A stretch of DNA of 64,000 nt from an uncultured Actinomycetes bacterium (GTDB lineage Bacteria > Actinomycetota > Actinomycetes > Nanopelagicales > Nanopelagicaceae): assembly GCA_903827945.1 (NCBI GenBank), contig CAIKKN010000029.1:42401-106400 (forward strand). Direction: 5' to 3'. Positions 19,095-27,812 of the stretch are shown in pieces. Positions within the stretch are counted from its first letter, which is position 1; each line of letters starts with the position of its first letter. Made by a program: the position numbers and the translations under genes. The notes under the pieces were generated by a model, which saw only the letters and a list, made by a program, of their open reading frames with translations, was not told the DNA's origin and searched no databases.

Positions 19095-20546
19095 GTGTTT
19101 GACTCACTCTCATCGAAATTCTCCAAGGCATTTTCGGGCCTTCGATCAAAAGGTCGTATCAAAAGTGGGGATATCGATGAAGTAACTGAGGAAATCAGGC
19201 TCGCTCTTCTGGATTCAGATGTGGCACTTGAAGTTGTTGAAAGTTTTATCGACAAGATTAAAGATCGCTCATTAGGGAAACTTGAAGAAGTTAATAAGGG
19301 AATCAACCCTTCACAAGCAATTTTCAACATCATCAATGAAGAGCTGACAACTATTCTCGGGGGAAGTGCCCGACGAATCCGACTCGCGAAGAAGCCCCCG
19401 ACGGTCATTATGCTTGCCGGACTTCAAGGAGCAGGTAAGACAACTCTTGCCGCAAAACTTGCTTTATATTTAAAGAAGCAAGGAAACACTCCACTTCTTG
19501 TAGCCTCAGATTTACAGCGCCCAAATGCAGTGACTCAACTTCAACAGGTTGGAGCAGGAGTAAATGTTCCAGTCTTTGCTCCGCAACCAGGTAATGGGGT
19601 TGGAGATCCTGTCGCTGTGGCAAAGGCTGGAATCAAGTTTGCAATCGAAAAGATGTACAACATAGTTATTGTCGATACCGCCGGACGACTTGGTGTTGAT
19701 CAAGATTTGATGCAAGAAGCAATGCGAATTCGTGATGCAGTAAACCCAGATGAAATTCTCTTTGTCGTAGATGCAATGATTGGCCAAGATGCCGTTCGAA
19801 CTGCGCAAGCATTTCTCGACGGAGTTGGCTTCGACGGAATAGTGCTAACAAAACTAGATGGCGATGCACGTGGTGGCGCAGCACTTTCTATCGTAGCTAA
19901 GACAGAACGACCAATTATGTTTGCTTCCACTGGTGAAAAGAGTGAAGATTTTGATCTTTTCTATCCAGACCGGATGGCCTCTCGAATTCTTGGACTCGGT
20001 GATATCCAGACGCTTGCTGAACAGGCAAAAAGCGCAATGGATTCACAAACGACAGACAAGCTAGAGAAAAAGTTTGCAAGCGGAGAAGATTTCACTCTCG
20101 ATGACTTCCTCTCTCAATTAGAGGCTATGAAAAAGATGGGATCGATGTCCAAGCTTCTTGGAATGTTGCCAGGTGCAAATTCTGGTGCGATGAAAAAGCA
20201 GCTTGAAAGCATCGACGATAACGAACTAGTACGGACGCAATCAATTGTGCAATCCATGACTCCTCTTGAGCGCCACGATCCAAAAGTTTTGAATGGTTCT
20301 CGTCGTGCGCGAATTGCAAAGGGAAGTGGCCGTCAGGTTTCAGAGGTCAATAACCTGGTCGATCGCTTCGCGCAGGCGCAAAAAATGATGAAACAGATGC
20401 GCAATGGAGGCGGAATACCTGGAGCGCCAAAAGGCATGGGACTGCCGGCTGGGATGGGTCTGCCTGCACAAAAGCCTGGCCAGACCCCGGCCAAGAAGAA
20501 GTCACGCTCCGGAAATCCAGCTAAACGAGCCGCCGAAGAAGGCTAG
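19095..20546 (+). CDS. ffh: Signal recognition particle protein Ffh
   Basis: GTPase subunit of the SRP that binds signal sequences and 4.5S RNA. From the GTG at 19095 the protein is 483 residues and begins with the usual MFDSLSSKFSKAF. The NG domain has the P-loop GLQGAGKTTLAAKLA, DLQRPNAVTQLQ, DTAGR and TKLDGDARGGA. The C-terminal M domain is methionine-rich (KKMGSMSKLLGMLPG, then QAQKMMKQMRNGGG) and ends in a basic tail. It is co-oriented with the rpsP operon downstream. Confidence 0.96.
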   Translation: MFDSLSSKFSKAFSGLRSKGRIKSGDIDEVTEEIRLALLDSDVALEVVESFIDKIKDRSLGKLEEVNKGINPSQAIFNIINEELTTILGGSARRIRLAKKPPTVIMLAGLQGAGKTTLAAKLALYLKKQGNTPLLVASDLQRPNAVTQLQQVGAGVNVPVFAPQPGNGVGDPVAVAKAGIKFAIEKMYNIVIVDTAGRLGVDQDLMQEAMRIRDAVNPDEILFVVDAMIGQDAVRTAQAFLDGVGFDGIVLTKLDGDARGGAALSIVAKTERPIMFASTGEKSEDFDLFYPDRMASRILGLGDIQTLAEQAKSAMDSQTTDKLEKKFASGEDFTLDDFLSQLEAMKKMGSMSKLLGMLPGANSGAMKKQLESIDDNELVRTQSIVQSMTPLERHDPKVLNGSRRARIAKGSGRQVSEVNNLVDRFAQAQKMMKQMRNGGGIPGAPKGMGLPAGMGLPAQKPGQTPAKKKSRSGNPAKRAAEEG

Positions 20547-20708
20547 AACGTGATTTGGGTATGAGTCGCCTTGCTGGCAGAATTACCACCCTGTACCGGG
20601 GCCCTCTACCCCCAGCACAAAATCCAAATTTCAACCAATATGGATATCGATTGAATCGACGCTCCCACTGTCGAAACATGAAATACCGAATTTTTTAATA
20701 GGAGTAAC

Positions 20709-21257
20709 GTGGCTGTAAAGATTAAGTTGATGCGTCTTGGAAAGATTCGCACACCTCATTACCGAATTGTTGTTGCTGATGCTCGCTCTGCTCGTAACTC
20801 AAAGCAGATTGAAGAGATCGGTCGTTATTCACCAGTTGCAGAACCATCATTCATCTCTGTGAAGTCTGATCGTGTTCAGTACTGGCTTGGTGTTGGTGCA
20901 CAACCAACCGAAGCTGTAGAGGCAATTTTGAAAATTACTGGCGATTGGCAGAAAGCAAAGGGTCTACCTGGCGCTGAAGGAACACTTCGCGTTGCCGCTG
21001 AAAAGCCACACAAGCGTGTTGCATACGAAGCTGCTGTTAAAGAAGCAATGGCTGAGCCTGCCGAAGGCGCTACAACTTTGAAGAAGAAGGCTGCTGAGAA
21101 GCTTGCTGCTAAAGCAGCGCCTGCCGTCGAAGAAGTAGTAGAAGTTGCAGAAGTTGCAGAAGTTGCAGAAGTTGCAGAAGTAGCAGAAGTTGCAGAAGTT
21201 GCAGAAGTGTCGGAGCCAGTAGCGCAAGAGGCAACTCCAGAAGCGGCAGCCGAATAA
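20709..21257 (+). CDS. rpsP: 30S ribosomal protein S16 with repetitive acidic tail
   Basis: Small-subunit protein needed for 30S assembly. The 182-residue product has a normal S16 core in the first ~85 residues ([19 protein letters not shown], then EEIGRYSPV) and an actinobacterial Lys/Ala-rich extension. It then has an unusual run of EVA triplets (about residues 142-168). The start is GTG with GGAG 4 bases upstream. It leads rpsP-khpA-rimM-trmD; KhpA follows after 2 bases. The tail is encoded by perfect 9-bp repeats and may vary in length. Confidence 0.95.
   Translation: MAVKIKLMRLGKIRTPHYRIVVADARSARNSKQIEEIGRYSPVAEPSFISVKSDRVQYWLGVGAQPTEAVEAILKITGDWQKAKGLPGAEGTLRVAAEKPHKRVAYEAAVKEAMAEPAEGATTLKKKAAEKLAAKAAPAVEEVVEVAEVAEVAEVAEVAEVAEVAEVSEPVAQEATPEAAAE
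21132..21212 (+). repeat. Nine 9-bp tandem repeats in the rpsP tail
   Basis: Units of GAAGTTGCA (one GAAGTAGCA) run from 21141 to 21203 in seven full copies. Degenerate units flank them at 21132-21140 and 21204-21212. They keep the reading frame and encode repeated Glu-Val-Ala. Confidence 0.92.
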
Positions 21258-21259
21258 CC

Positions 21260-21499
21260 ATGATTGATGAGGCTCTCGAGCATCTCGTTAAGGGAATCGT
21301 CGACAACCCAGAAGAAGTCGTCATTACCGAAAAGACTCACCGTCGTGGAACAACTTTAGAAGTGCGTGTTCACCCAGAAGATATTGGCAAAGTGATCGGA
21401 CGTAACGGTCGCACTGCTCGCGCACTTCGCACAGTCGTCAGCGCAATTGCTGGACGTTCTGTACGCGTTGATCTCATCGAGGCTGACGAGGCTCGTTAA
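21260..21499 (+). CDS. khpA: KH-domain RNA-binding protein KhpA
   Basis: A 79-residue single KH domain. It binds RNA through the GxxG loop, here IGRNGRTARALRTVV. In Gram-positives KhpA pairs with KhpB/Jag and influences cell elongation and sRNA function. Its place between rpsP and rimM is conserved. It starts 2 bases after rpsP. Confidence 0.93.
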   Translation: MIDEALEHLVKGIVDNPEEVVITEKTHRRGTTLEVRVHPEDIGKVIGRNGRTARALRTVVSAIAGRSVRVDLIEADEAR

Positions 21500-21501
21500 T
21501 A

Positions 21502-22050
21502 GTGCTCCTAGTCGTTGGTCGCATAGGCCGCGCACATGGAGTTCTTGGCGAGGCTACAGTTGAAGTTCGCACAGATCTTCCGGAAGAACGCTTTTATTCC
21601 GGCGCAGTGTTAAAAACTGATCCGGAGAAATTTGGACCATTAACTATTGAGTCAGCACGCGGTCATAACGGCGTGCTGCTTCTCAAATTCATTCAAATCA
21701 AAGATAGAACTTCTATTGAGAAGTTGCGTGATGTCCTCTTGATGGCGGAAGTGAATGTCGAAGAAGAGTTCGATAACGAAGATGATTTCCATGTGCAACA
21801 ACTACTGGGTTCTAAGGTAATAACAATCGATGGCGTGGATGTTGGGACGCTCACCGACGTTATCAATTTACCTGGCCAAGATTTACTCGCCGTTGCGAGC
21901 GCCAATGGTGAAGTGTTGATTCCCTTCGTCCTTGAGATTGTTCCAACCGTTGATATTAAAAATAGAATTATTACGATTGACCCTCCAGATGGGCTCTTGA
22001 ATTTAGGCGCGAAAGAAGAAGCGGAGGGCGAAAGAGATGCCACGTTATGA
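21502..22050 (+). CDS. rimM: Ribosome maturation factor RimM
   Basis: Assists 30S head assembly and binds S19. The 182-residue protein begins VVGRIGRAHGVLGEATVEV, the family's N-terminal signature. The C-terminal PRC-barrel has LLGSKVITIDGVDVGTLTDV and LIPFVLEIVPTVDI. It starts at GTG and overlaps trmD by 14 bases. Confidence 0.94.
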   Translation: MLLVVGRIGRAHGVLGEATVEVRTDLPEERFYSGAVLKTDPEKFGPLTIESARGHNGVLLLKFIQIKDRTSIEKLRDVLLMAEVNVEEEFDNEDDFHVQQLLGSKVITIDGVDVGTLTDVINLPGQDLLAVASANGEVLIPFVLEIVPTVDIKNRIITIDPPDGLLNLGAKEEAEGERDATL

Positions 22051-22729
22051 CATCATCTCGATATTCCCCGATTATTTTGCTGCCCTGGATATCTCTCTTG
22101 TTGGCAAGGCGCGAGCAGCGGGCCTTGTAGATATTGCCGTCCATGATTTGCGCGACCATGCCGAAGGCGTCCACAAGAGTGTTGATGACACCCCTTATGG
22201 AGGCGGCGCTGGAATGGTGATGTCGCCCGAGCCGTGGGGAAGAGGGATTGATCAACTTTCCCAATCCTCGCAACTCCATGACTTAGTTGTGTTGACTCCT
22301 GCTGGGAAAAAATTTAATCAGAAAATGGCGCAGGAGCTCTCTGAGTGCGAACATCTGATCTTTGCTTGCGGGCGATACGAAGGCATTGATCATCGGGTAA
22401 CGCAGTTTTATATGGCGCAATCTAATTTTCGCGTTCATGAAGTTTCGATTGGGGACTATGTTCTAAATGGTGGAGAAGTTGCGACCCTGGTCATGCTTGA
22501 AGCGATAATTCGCTTGATTCCTGGCGTCCTGGGAAATCCAGATTCTTTGGTTGAGGAATCGCACACTCTTATCGTTGATGGAGAATCAATCGTCGAGTAT
22601 CCCAGTTACACAAAGCCTGCTTCATGGAGAGATCTCTCTGTTCCAGAGGTCTTACTCTCTGGCAATCATGGCGCTATTAAGGCTTACCGCGAGGCAGAGG
22701 CAGTGAAAAGGACTAAAAGCCGGGAATAA
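22037..22729 (+). CDS. trmD: tRNA (guanine(37)-N1)-methyltransferase
   Basis: Methylates G37 of tRNAs that read CNN codons, preventing frameshifts. The 230-residue SPOUT protein has ISIFPDYFAAL at the start, DDTPYGGGAGMVM, the knotted SAM site ACGRYEGIDHR, and SIGDYVLNGGE. It is slightly short (usual 240-260). rplS, which often follows trmD, is not present here. Confidence 0.96.
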   Translation: MPRYDIISIFPDYFAALDISLVGKARAAGLVDIAVHDLRDHAEGVHKSVDDTPYGGGAGMVMSPEPWGRGIDQLSQSSQLHDLVVLTPAGKKFNQKMAQELSECEHLIFACGRYEGIDHRVTQFYMAQSNFRVHEVSIGDYVLNGGEVATLVMLEAIIRLIPGVLGNPDSLVEESHTLIVDGESIVEYPSYTKPASWRDLSVPEVLLSGNHGAIKAYREAEAVKRTKSRE

Positions 22730-22830
22730 TCCCGACACGCCGGGTGTTAATTAGGCATTGGGTGAAATACACGGCACTATCCGCCTGTTACGCAAGTTGA
22801 ACTACCTACGAGAAATTAAAGGGGGGTGCT

Positions 22831-23127
22831 ATGGCTACTGATTATGACACACCGAGAAAAACGGATGAAGAGCTACATGAGGAGTCATTAGAGGAACTCA
22901 AAGCTCGTCGCGCTGACGCTCAATCAGGTCAGGTCGATGTTGATGAAGAAGAAGCTGCGGAAAGTCTTGAATTACCTGGCGCGGATTTATCTGGCGAGGA
23001 ACTTACGGTTCGAGTTGTACCTAAGCAAGAAGATGAATTCACATGCTCAAGGTGCTTCCTAGTTCATCACATTACACAACTAGCAAAAGGTGAAGGCGCT
23101 AAAGCTGTTTGCAAAGACTGCGATTAA
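22831..23127 (+). CDS. DUF4193 family zinc-ribbon-like protein
   Basis: A 98-residue acidic protein found across actinobacteria (Rv2699c family). It starts MATDYDTPRKTDEELHEESL and ends with two CxxC pairs (CSRC and CKDC), which look like a zinc ribbon. The function is unknown. A strong GGGGGG ribosome-binding region precedes the ATG. Its neighbours DUF3093 and dut are also its neighbours in mycobacteria. It overlaps the convergent DUF3093 gene by 4 bases. Confidence 0.9.
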   Translation: MATDYDTPRKTDEELHEESLEELKARRADAQSGQVDVDEEEAAESLELPGADLSGEELTVRVVPKQEDEFTCSRCFLVHHITQLAKGEGAKAVCKDCD

Positions 23128-23561
23128 TTTTTAATCTTTTTTACAATCTCATCAGCCTTATTTGTGCTTATTAACCAATAAGGCGTGTAATCGCGTAAAT
23201 CCTTTATTTCGATTTTAACGCCACGTGGTACCCAAAATCGCAACGCTAGATATGCGTTCGGATTAGCTTCTCTGGTTCTTGCCAAAGCCATTGCTTCTTT
23301 GCCAAGAGCATCCGCCGATCCGATGTACTTCAATTCAATTTTAGCTTTGCCAATGTAAAGCCAACCATCCTCGACTGAAATTCGAAGTGGCGTCTTTATT
23401 GAGAGATAAATTGTGAGAAGCAGCGTTAGGAGAAAATCAATAAAGGCGGAGCGAGTATCAAAAGCTGCCCAGATTGCCAGAGCAAAAGAGAAGTTCATAA
23501 AGAGGAGAAAAGCCCAAAGCCAGATGGTCCAGCGATCTCTCCACATGAGCGGCTCATTCAT
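23124..23561 (-). CDS. DUF3093 family membrane protein
   Basis: A 145-residue protein from the ATG at 23561 (MNEPLMWRDRWTIWLW). Two hydrophobic segments near the start (about residues 11-30 and 40-57) are followed by a soluble part ending YTPYWLISTNKADEIV, typical of DUF3093. The frame stays open to 23627, but that would overlap the divergent thioesterase promoter. A membrane-anchored accessory role is all that can be said; function is unknown. Synteny with DUF4193 and dut is conserved in actinobacteria. Confidence 0.82.
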   Translation of the reverse strand: MNEPLMWRDRWTIWLWAFLLFMNFSFALAIWAAFDTRSAFIDFLLTLLLTIYLSIKTPLRISVEDGWLYIGKAKIELKYIGSADALGKEAMALARTREANPNAYLALRFWVPRGVKIEIKDLRDYTPYWLISTNKADEIVKKIKN

Positions 23562-23591
23562 ATCCGCAACCTTACCTAATAAGTAATGGGC

Positions 23592-23597
23592 TAGAAT
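23592..23597 (+). promoter_or_regulatory. -10 element of leaderless thioesterase gene
   Basis: TAGAAT, 7 bases before the GTG at 23605; no Shine-Dalgarno sequence. Confidence 0.55.
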
Positions 23598-23604
23598 CGC
23601 GAGC

Positions 23605-24174
23605 GTGAAGACCGTTCCTGAAGGCACAACGCTTCCTGAGCGCCATCCACAATCACCGAAACCTGGAGAGCGAATTCCTTCTCACTTCGGTCATTGTTTT
23701 GGCTGCGGAGCTCTTCATCCAACTGGTTTACACATCGTCGCCCACGCAGGAGAAGGTCTCGACCTGACTGCCGAATTCACTGTTACCGAGAATCACCAAG
23801 GAGCGCCTGGACTTGCGCATGGTGGATTACTGAGCCTTGCATTTGATGAAGCGCATGGAAAATTAATGTGGTTGCTTCGTTCACCAGCCGTAACGGCACA
23901 TTTGGAAACTGATTTTCTTATGCCGGTCCCAATCGGAAGTGTTTTACATATTCGCGCGAACATCACTGGGCAAAAGGGCCGCAAGGTTTACACATATGCG
24001 CAGGGGCACCTCAATTCTTTGGATGGGCCAGTTGCCGTGAAATCATCCTCACTCTTTGTAATAGTCCCGATGAAGCATTTCTTGGAAAATGCCCCCAAGG
24101 AATATTTGGAGGTCATTGCAAAGACTCCAGAGCTGATGGCCTTTGTTGATCCAACTTTTGAGATAAATCCATGA
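23605..24174 (+). CDS. PaaI-type hotdog-fold thioesterase
   Basis: A 189-residue hotdog-fold protein, likely an acyl-CoA thioesterase. It shows CFGCGALHPTGLHI before the fold, then GAPGLAHGGLLSLAFDEAHG, which holds the catalytic-helix region with His-Gly-Gly. The strand AHLETDFLMPVPIGSVL is also typical. A ~35-residue N-terminal extension is unexplained. It overlaps dut by 4 bases. The substrate is unknown; a role in recycling fatty acyl-CoAs fits the nearby lipid genes only loosely. Confidence 0.82.
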   Translation: MKTVPEGTTLPERHPQSPKPGERIPSHFGHCFGCGALHPTGLHIVAHAGEGLDLTAEFTVTENHQGAPGLAHGGLLSLAFDEAHGKLMWLLRSPAVTAHLETDFLMPVPIGSVLHIRANITGQKGRKVYTYAQGHLNSLDGPVAVKSSSLFVIVPMKHFLENAPKEYLEVIAKTPELMAFVDPTFEINP

Positions 24175-24608
24175 CCGTCGAAATTCTCATTACACGTTTG
24201 GACCCCGGCGTGCCGCTCCCGGCGTATGCAAAACCGGGGGATGCCGGCGCAGATTTATGTTCCAGAATTGATTTCATTCTTCAACCAGGTGAGCGCGCTC
24301 TTATCCCAACTGGGATATCTGTAGCTCTTCCACATGGATATGTTGCACTCGTTCACCCACGTTCGGGACTAGCGATAAAGCATGGAATATCGATGGTGAA
24401 CACACCTGGAACAGTGGACGCTGCCTTTCGCGGTGAACTTCAAATAATCCTTATCAATCACGATCTTCATGAACCTTTTGAAATCAAAAAAGGTGACCGC
24501 ATTGCCCAGCTTGTCATTCAAAAAGTAGAACGCGCAGAATTTGTTGAAGTAGATTCACTTCCCGGTACGCATCGGAGTGATGGTGGATTTGGTTCAACAG
24601 GGAAGTGA
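24171..24608 (+). CDS. dut: Deoxyuridine 5'-triphosphate nucleotidohydrolase
   Basis: Hydrolyses dUTP to dUMP, keeping uracil out of DNA and feeding dTMP synthesis. The 145-residue trimeric enzyme shows all five motifs: DAGADL, HPRSGLAIKHGI, NTPGTVDAAFRGEL, GDRIAQLVIQ and the C-terminal RSDGGFGSTG arm. It overlaps the upstream thioesterase by 4 bases. Confidence 0.97.
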   Translation: MTVEILITRLDPGVPLPAYAKPGDAGADLCSRIDFILQPGERALIPTGISVALPHGYVALVHPRSGLAIKHGISMVNTPGTVDAAFRGELQIILINHDLHEPFEIKKGDRIAQLVIQKVERAEFVEVDSLPGTHRSDGGFGSTGK

Positions 24609-24622
24609 ATGGAGGCAGTGAA

Positions 24623-25252
24623 ATGAGTGGAATGGAAGATCATCACCATGATCGCGCCAAGGTTATGGAAGCATTTGGAGGCACTAGGGGCCTTATCGAT
24701 AGTGGCGTTCCTTCAATTCTTTTTCTTGTTGCATTCAACCTCACTCATAATCTAAATACAGCCGTAATAAGTTCACTTGCGCTATCGGCAGTTCTTTCAA
24801 TTGTCCGTCTAGTCACAAGAGATACGCTCCAGCACGCGATTTCAGGCTTTGTTGGAATTGGTATCTGTGCGCTCCTTGCTCGTCACACGGGTAAGGCGCA
24901 GGATTTCTATCTGCCTGGTTTATGGACAAATGTTGGATATGGAATCGCCTATTCGGTTGCAAATATTGCTGGTTGGCCAATTCTTGGGTTGATGCTCGGG
25001 CCAATTCTTGGTGAGAATCTTGCCTGGCGAAAAGTTCCTGCACGAAAGAAGGCGTATGTGCGGGCTGGATGGGTTTGGGTTGCGCTTTTTGTTTCTCGCT
25101 TGATTATTCAGTATCCACTTTACAAAGCAGATAATTTAACCGCACTTGGTACTGCCCGGCTTGTTATGGGTTACCCGCTCTTTATTCTTGCGGGATGGCT
25201 TACATGGCAGATACTTAAGAAAGTGCCAAGCGTTAAAATCGAGGAGAACTAA
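24623..25252 (+). CDS. DUF3159 family membrane protein
   Basis: A 209-residue integral membrane protein with about five hydrophobic segments, found in actinobacteria near dut and trkA. Family markers are VMEAFGGTRGLIDSGVPSI at the start and NIAGWPILGLMLGPILGE in the middle. The ATG at 24623 has GGAGG 7 bases upstream; an in-frame GTG at 24605 overlaps dut and lacks this site. A His-rich N-terminus (DHHHD) may bind metal. The function is unknown. The gene ends 2 bases before the convergent trkA. Confidence 0.85.
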   Translation: MSGMEDHHHDRAKVMEAFGGTRGLIDSGVPSILFLVAFNLTHNLNTAVISSLALSAVLSIVRLVTRDTLQHAISGFVGIGICALLARHTGKAQDFYLPGLWTNVGYGIAYSVANIAGWPILGLMLGPILGENLAWRKVPARKKAYVRAGWVWVALFVSRLIIQYPLYKADNLTALGTARLVMGYPLFILAGWLTWQILKKVPSVKIEEN

Positions 25253-25254
25253 AG

Positions 25255-25914
25255 CTAATTACCGAGCAAGCATTCGTGAAGCTTGCCTTCCGCTTCAGCG
25301 GTTGCAACAAAGAGAAGTTCATCTCCCGCAATTAAAGTCATATGTGGCTGTGGAGTAATTACATGCCCATCTCTAACAATTGCAGCGAAAGAGACATCGT
25401 CTGGAAGTTCAACTTCTTCAACAGTCTTTCCTACGCATCTGGCATTATCTGGAAGAGTCATTTCAACGAGGTTAGCCTCACCGCGACGAAGTGAGAAGAG
25501 TCGAACAACGTCTCCAACGCTCACCGCTTCCTCAACAAGGGCGCTAATAATGCGAGGAGTGGATACTGAAACATCTACGCCCCACGAAGAATCAAAGAGC
25601 CATTCATTTTTTGGGTGGTTAATACGAGCAACAACGCGTGGGACTCCATACTCAGTTTTAGCCAAGAGCGATGCAACTAGATTTACCTTGTCATCACCTG
25701 TTGCTGCGACCAAAACATGACAATTTGAAAGTTGGGCTTTGTCTAGGGAAGTAATCTCACAAGCGTCGGCTAGCAACCATTCTGCCGCAGGAACGCTCTC
25801 CATCTTTAGCGCTTTTGGATCGCGATCTATAAGCAGGACGTGATGGCCATTTTCCAAGAGTTCGCGAGCAATCGAGCGCCCAACGTTTCCAGCTCCAGCA
25901 ATAGCTACTCTCAT
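25255..25914 (-). CDS. trkA: TrkA family potassium uptake regulator (second of pair)
   Basis: Cytoplasmic gating subunit of a Trk/Ktr potassium channel that binds NAD(H) or ATP. The 219-residue protein has an RCK_N domain with IAGAGNVGRSIA and the acidic LLIDRD after strand 2, then an RCK_C domain (about residues 140-215). It follows the other trkA with a 1-base overlap, like the ceoB-ceoC pair of mycobacteria. No channel subunit is encoded nearby. Confidence 0.92.
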   Translation of the reverse strand: MRVAIAGAGNVGRSIARELLENGHHVLLIDRDPKALKMESVPAAEWLLADACEITSLDKAQLSNCHVLVAATGDDKVNLVASLLAKTEYGVPRVVARINHPKNEWLFDSSWGVDVSVSTPRIISALVEEAVSVGDVVRLFSLRRGEANLVEMTLPDNARCVGKTVEEVELPDDVSFAAIVRDGHVITPQPHMTLIAGDELLFVATAEAEGKLHECLLGN

Positions 25915-26582
25915 TATTTACCTAACTCATCTGGTGACTTGGCCAAAATCTCATCTGTCACTGCGCGATCCTTTTCAGCGACGATAACGTGAATCAAATC
26001 GCCTTCTTGGATGACGGTGTGCTCGGTTGGAATCAGGCCTTCGCCAATTCGAGTAATGAATGCAACTCGAGCAGGCGTGGATTGATCAATGAGTGAGGCT
26101 GGTTCGCCATACCAATCGTTATGCAATACAACTTCACAAAGTTCTACAGTTGCAGTTTGATCACGCCACTCTGAGCGAGAACCAGCTGGGGCAAGCTTGC
26201 GAAGAATTTGGTCAGTTGCCCACAAGACTGTGGCAACTGTTGGAATGCCAAGGCGCTGATATATCTCGGCGCGGCCGGGATCGTAGATACGTGCAACAAC
26301 ATTTTTAACGCCATAACTTTCGCGAGCAACGCGAGCTGCCAAAATATTTGAATTATCTCCATTGGAAACGGCAGCGAATGCTTGCGCAGATTCGATCCCT
26401 GCTTCAAGGAGCGTATCGCGATCAAAACCCATGCCTGCGATGGTGCGACCCTTGAAATCGGGGCCGAGGCGTCTAAAGGCTTCGCGGTTTTGGTCAATTA
26501 CAGAAACTGAATGACCTAAATTCTCGAGTTCAATGGCGAGGGCAGAGCCAACGCGACCACAACCCATAATCACTACGTGCAC
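25914..26582 (-). CDS. trkA: TrkA family potassium uptake regulator (first of pair)
   Basis: Paralogue of the next gene and probably its heteromeric partner. The 222-residue protein starts at GTG and has IMGCGRVGSALAIELENLGH and SVIDQN in the RCK_N domain, with an RCK_C domain from about residue 145. A leaderless -10 (TAAGGT) sits 6 bases before the GTG. The gene is divergent from the TrmA-like gene, with only 32 bases between the two starts. Confidence 0.92.
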   Translation of the reverse strand: MHVVIMGCGRVGSALAIELENLGHSVSVIDQNREAFRRLGPDFKGRTIAGMGFDRDTLLEAGIESAQAFAAVSNGDNSNILAARVARESYGVKNVVARIYDPGRAEIYQRLGIPTVATVLWATDQILRKLAPAGSRSEWRDQTATVELCEVVLHNDWYGEPASLIDQSTPARVAFITRIGEGLIPTEHTVIQEGDLIHVIVAEKDRAVTDEILAKSPDELGK

Positions 26583-26588
26583 AGGGAG

Positions 26589-26594
26589 ACCTTA
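26589..26594 (-). promoter_or_regulatory. -10 element of leaderless trkA operon
   Basis: TAAGGT on the minus strand, 6 bases before the GTG at 26582. The opposing -10 of the TrmA-like gene begins only 8 bases away. Confidence 0.55.
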
Positions 26595-26601
26595 CACGCT
26601 T

Positions 26602-26607
26602 TAGGCT
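26602..26607 (+). promoter_or_regulatory. -10 element of leaderless TrmA-like gene
   Basis: TAGGCT, 7 bases before the GTG at 26615. Confidence 0.55.
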
Positions 26608-26614
26608 CTACCCT

Positions 26615-27802
26615 GTGGATACAAGCGCAGAGAAACTAGCAGTCGGAGATCGAGTCACCGTAGAGATTGGCGGAATTGCCCACGGGGGACATTTCATCGC
26701 TCGCCACAACGGACAAGTTATTTTTGTCCGGCATGGCATTACTGGCGAAAAAGCCATCATTGAAATTACGGGTACGAGTTCAAAAGTTGTCCGCGCAGAT
26801 GTCATCGAGGTCATCGAAGCCTCGCCGGCCCGCGTTCAGCCCCCATGTAAATTCGCACACGCGAACGGTTGTGGCGGATGCGATTTCCAGCATATAGATC
26901 TTGCCTTTCAGCGCGAGCTTAAAAGGCGAGTAGTTGTCGAGCAGTTCTCTCGTTTGGGCGGCCTTGAAGTCGACCTCGATGTTGCAGGTGTCGAACCACT
27001 TAACGGATTGCATTGGCGAACGCGCATGGATTTTGCAGTCTCAAAGAGCGGGCACCTTGGTCTATATGGAAATAGAAGTAATGAAGTAGTTGAAATTTCT
27101 GATTGCCTACTTGCAATTGAAAATATGCAGGTTTCGCAAATAGCAGCAAGAAAGTGGAATGGTTCAGAACGCCTAGAAATAGCAGCGTCAAGTACGGGAC
27201 AGGTCAATATTTCCCGAGCTGGTCGAAGTATTTCTGGTCCGACTGAATTAAAGGAAGAAGTAAATGGTTTGAGCTATAAAGTTTCTGCGCAATCATTTTG
27301 GCAGAGTCACGTGAAAGCTCCGTCAACTCTTGTTGCAGAAACCATGTCGCTGCTGGGTCTGCGCGATGGGGATGTAGTTTGTGATCTTTATGGTGGTGCT
27401 GGCCTCTTTGCTGCAGCAATGTCGAAAAGAGTCGGCGCGACTGGAAAAGTACATTTGATCGAGCTTGATCGCCACGCTACTGCAGATGCATCGAAAGGTT
27501 TTGCTCTGACAAAGAACGTCTCTGTGCACGTTGGCAGTGTAGAAAATGAGATTCGAAAAGTTTCCAAGGCCGATGTATTACTACTCGACCCTCCGCGGAC
27601 TGGGGCAGGAAAAGCGGTAGTGGATGAGATGCTGCGAATCTCTCCTCGGACCATCGTTTATGTTTCGTGTGACCCAGGCACCCTAGCCAGAGATGCGAAA
27701 TACCTCACAGAGGGCGGCTATGCCATCACTCATCTCGCGGGATTTGACCTATTTCCCATGACAGCCCACGTCGAATGTGTCGTGCAATTTACTCGAGGCT
27801 GA
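26615..27802 (+). CDS. TRAM-domain RNA (uracil-C5)-methyltransferase, TrmA/RlmD family
   Basis: S-adenosylmethionine-dependent uridine C5 methyltransferase acting on tRNA or rRNA. The 395-residue protein has an N-terminal TRAM domain (about 1-68) and an iron-sulfur cysteine cluster (Cys78, Cys86, Cys89 in the GCGGCDFQH region, with a fourth in ISDCLLAI). The SAM loop DLYGGAGLFA, LDPPRTGAG and the catalytic cysteine in YVSCDPGTLARD follow. Equivalent to mycobacterial Rv2689c by position next to trkA. The target nucleotide cannot be told. Confidence 0.9.
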   Translation: MDTSAEKLAVGDRVTVEIGGIAHGGHFIARHNGQVIFVRHGITGEKAIIEITGTSSKVVRADVIEVIEASPARVQPPCKFAHANGCGGCDFQHIDLAFQRELKRRVVVEQFSRLGGLEVDLDVAGVEPLNGLHWRTRMDFAVSKSGHLGLYGNRSNEVVEISDCLLAIENMQVSQIAARKWNGSERLEIAASSTGQVNISRAGRSISGPTELKEEVNGLSYKVSAQSFWQSHVKAPSTLVAETMSLLGLRDGDVVCDLYGGAGLFAAAMSKRVGATGKVHLIELDRHATADASKGFALTKNVSVHVGSVENEIRKVSKADVLLLDPPRTGAGKAVVDEMLRISPRTIVYVSCDPGTLARDAKYLTEGGYAITHLAGFDLFPMTAHVECVVQFTRG

Positions 27803-27812
27803 GTCGTCAGAC

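Noticed and set aside
20547..20708. Short open frame (about 45 codons) upstream of rpsP
   Set aside because: No promoter at the usual spacing, no ribosome-binding site and no domain; likely the 5' leader of rpsP.
21132..21212. Possible CRISPR array
   Set aside because: The repeats are contiguous 9-mers with no spacers and are in frame with S16.
20876..21340. Long open frames antisense to rpsP rich in Ala/Thr/Ser or Cys/Phe/Asn
   Set aside because: They are artefacts of the GAAGTTGCA repeats read on the other strand, with no ribosome-binding site and no recognisable domain.
22730..22830. CCCG-CGGG hairpin after trmD as a terminator
   Set aside because: Only a 4-bp stem without a T-tract.
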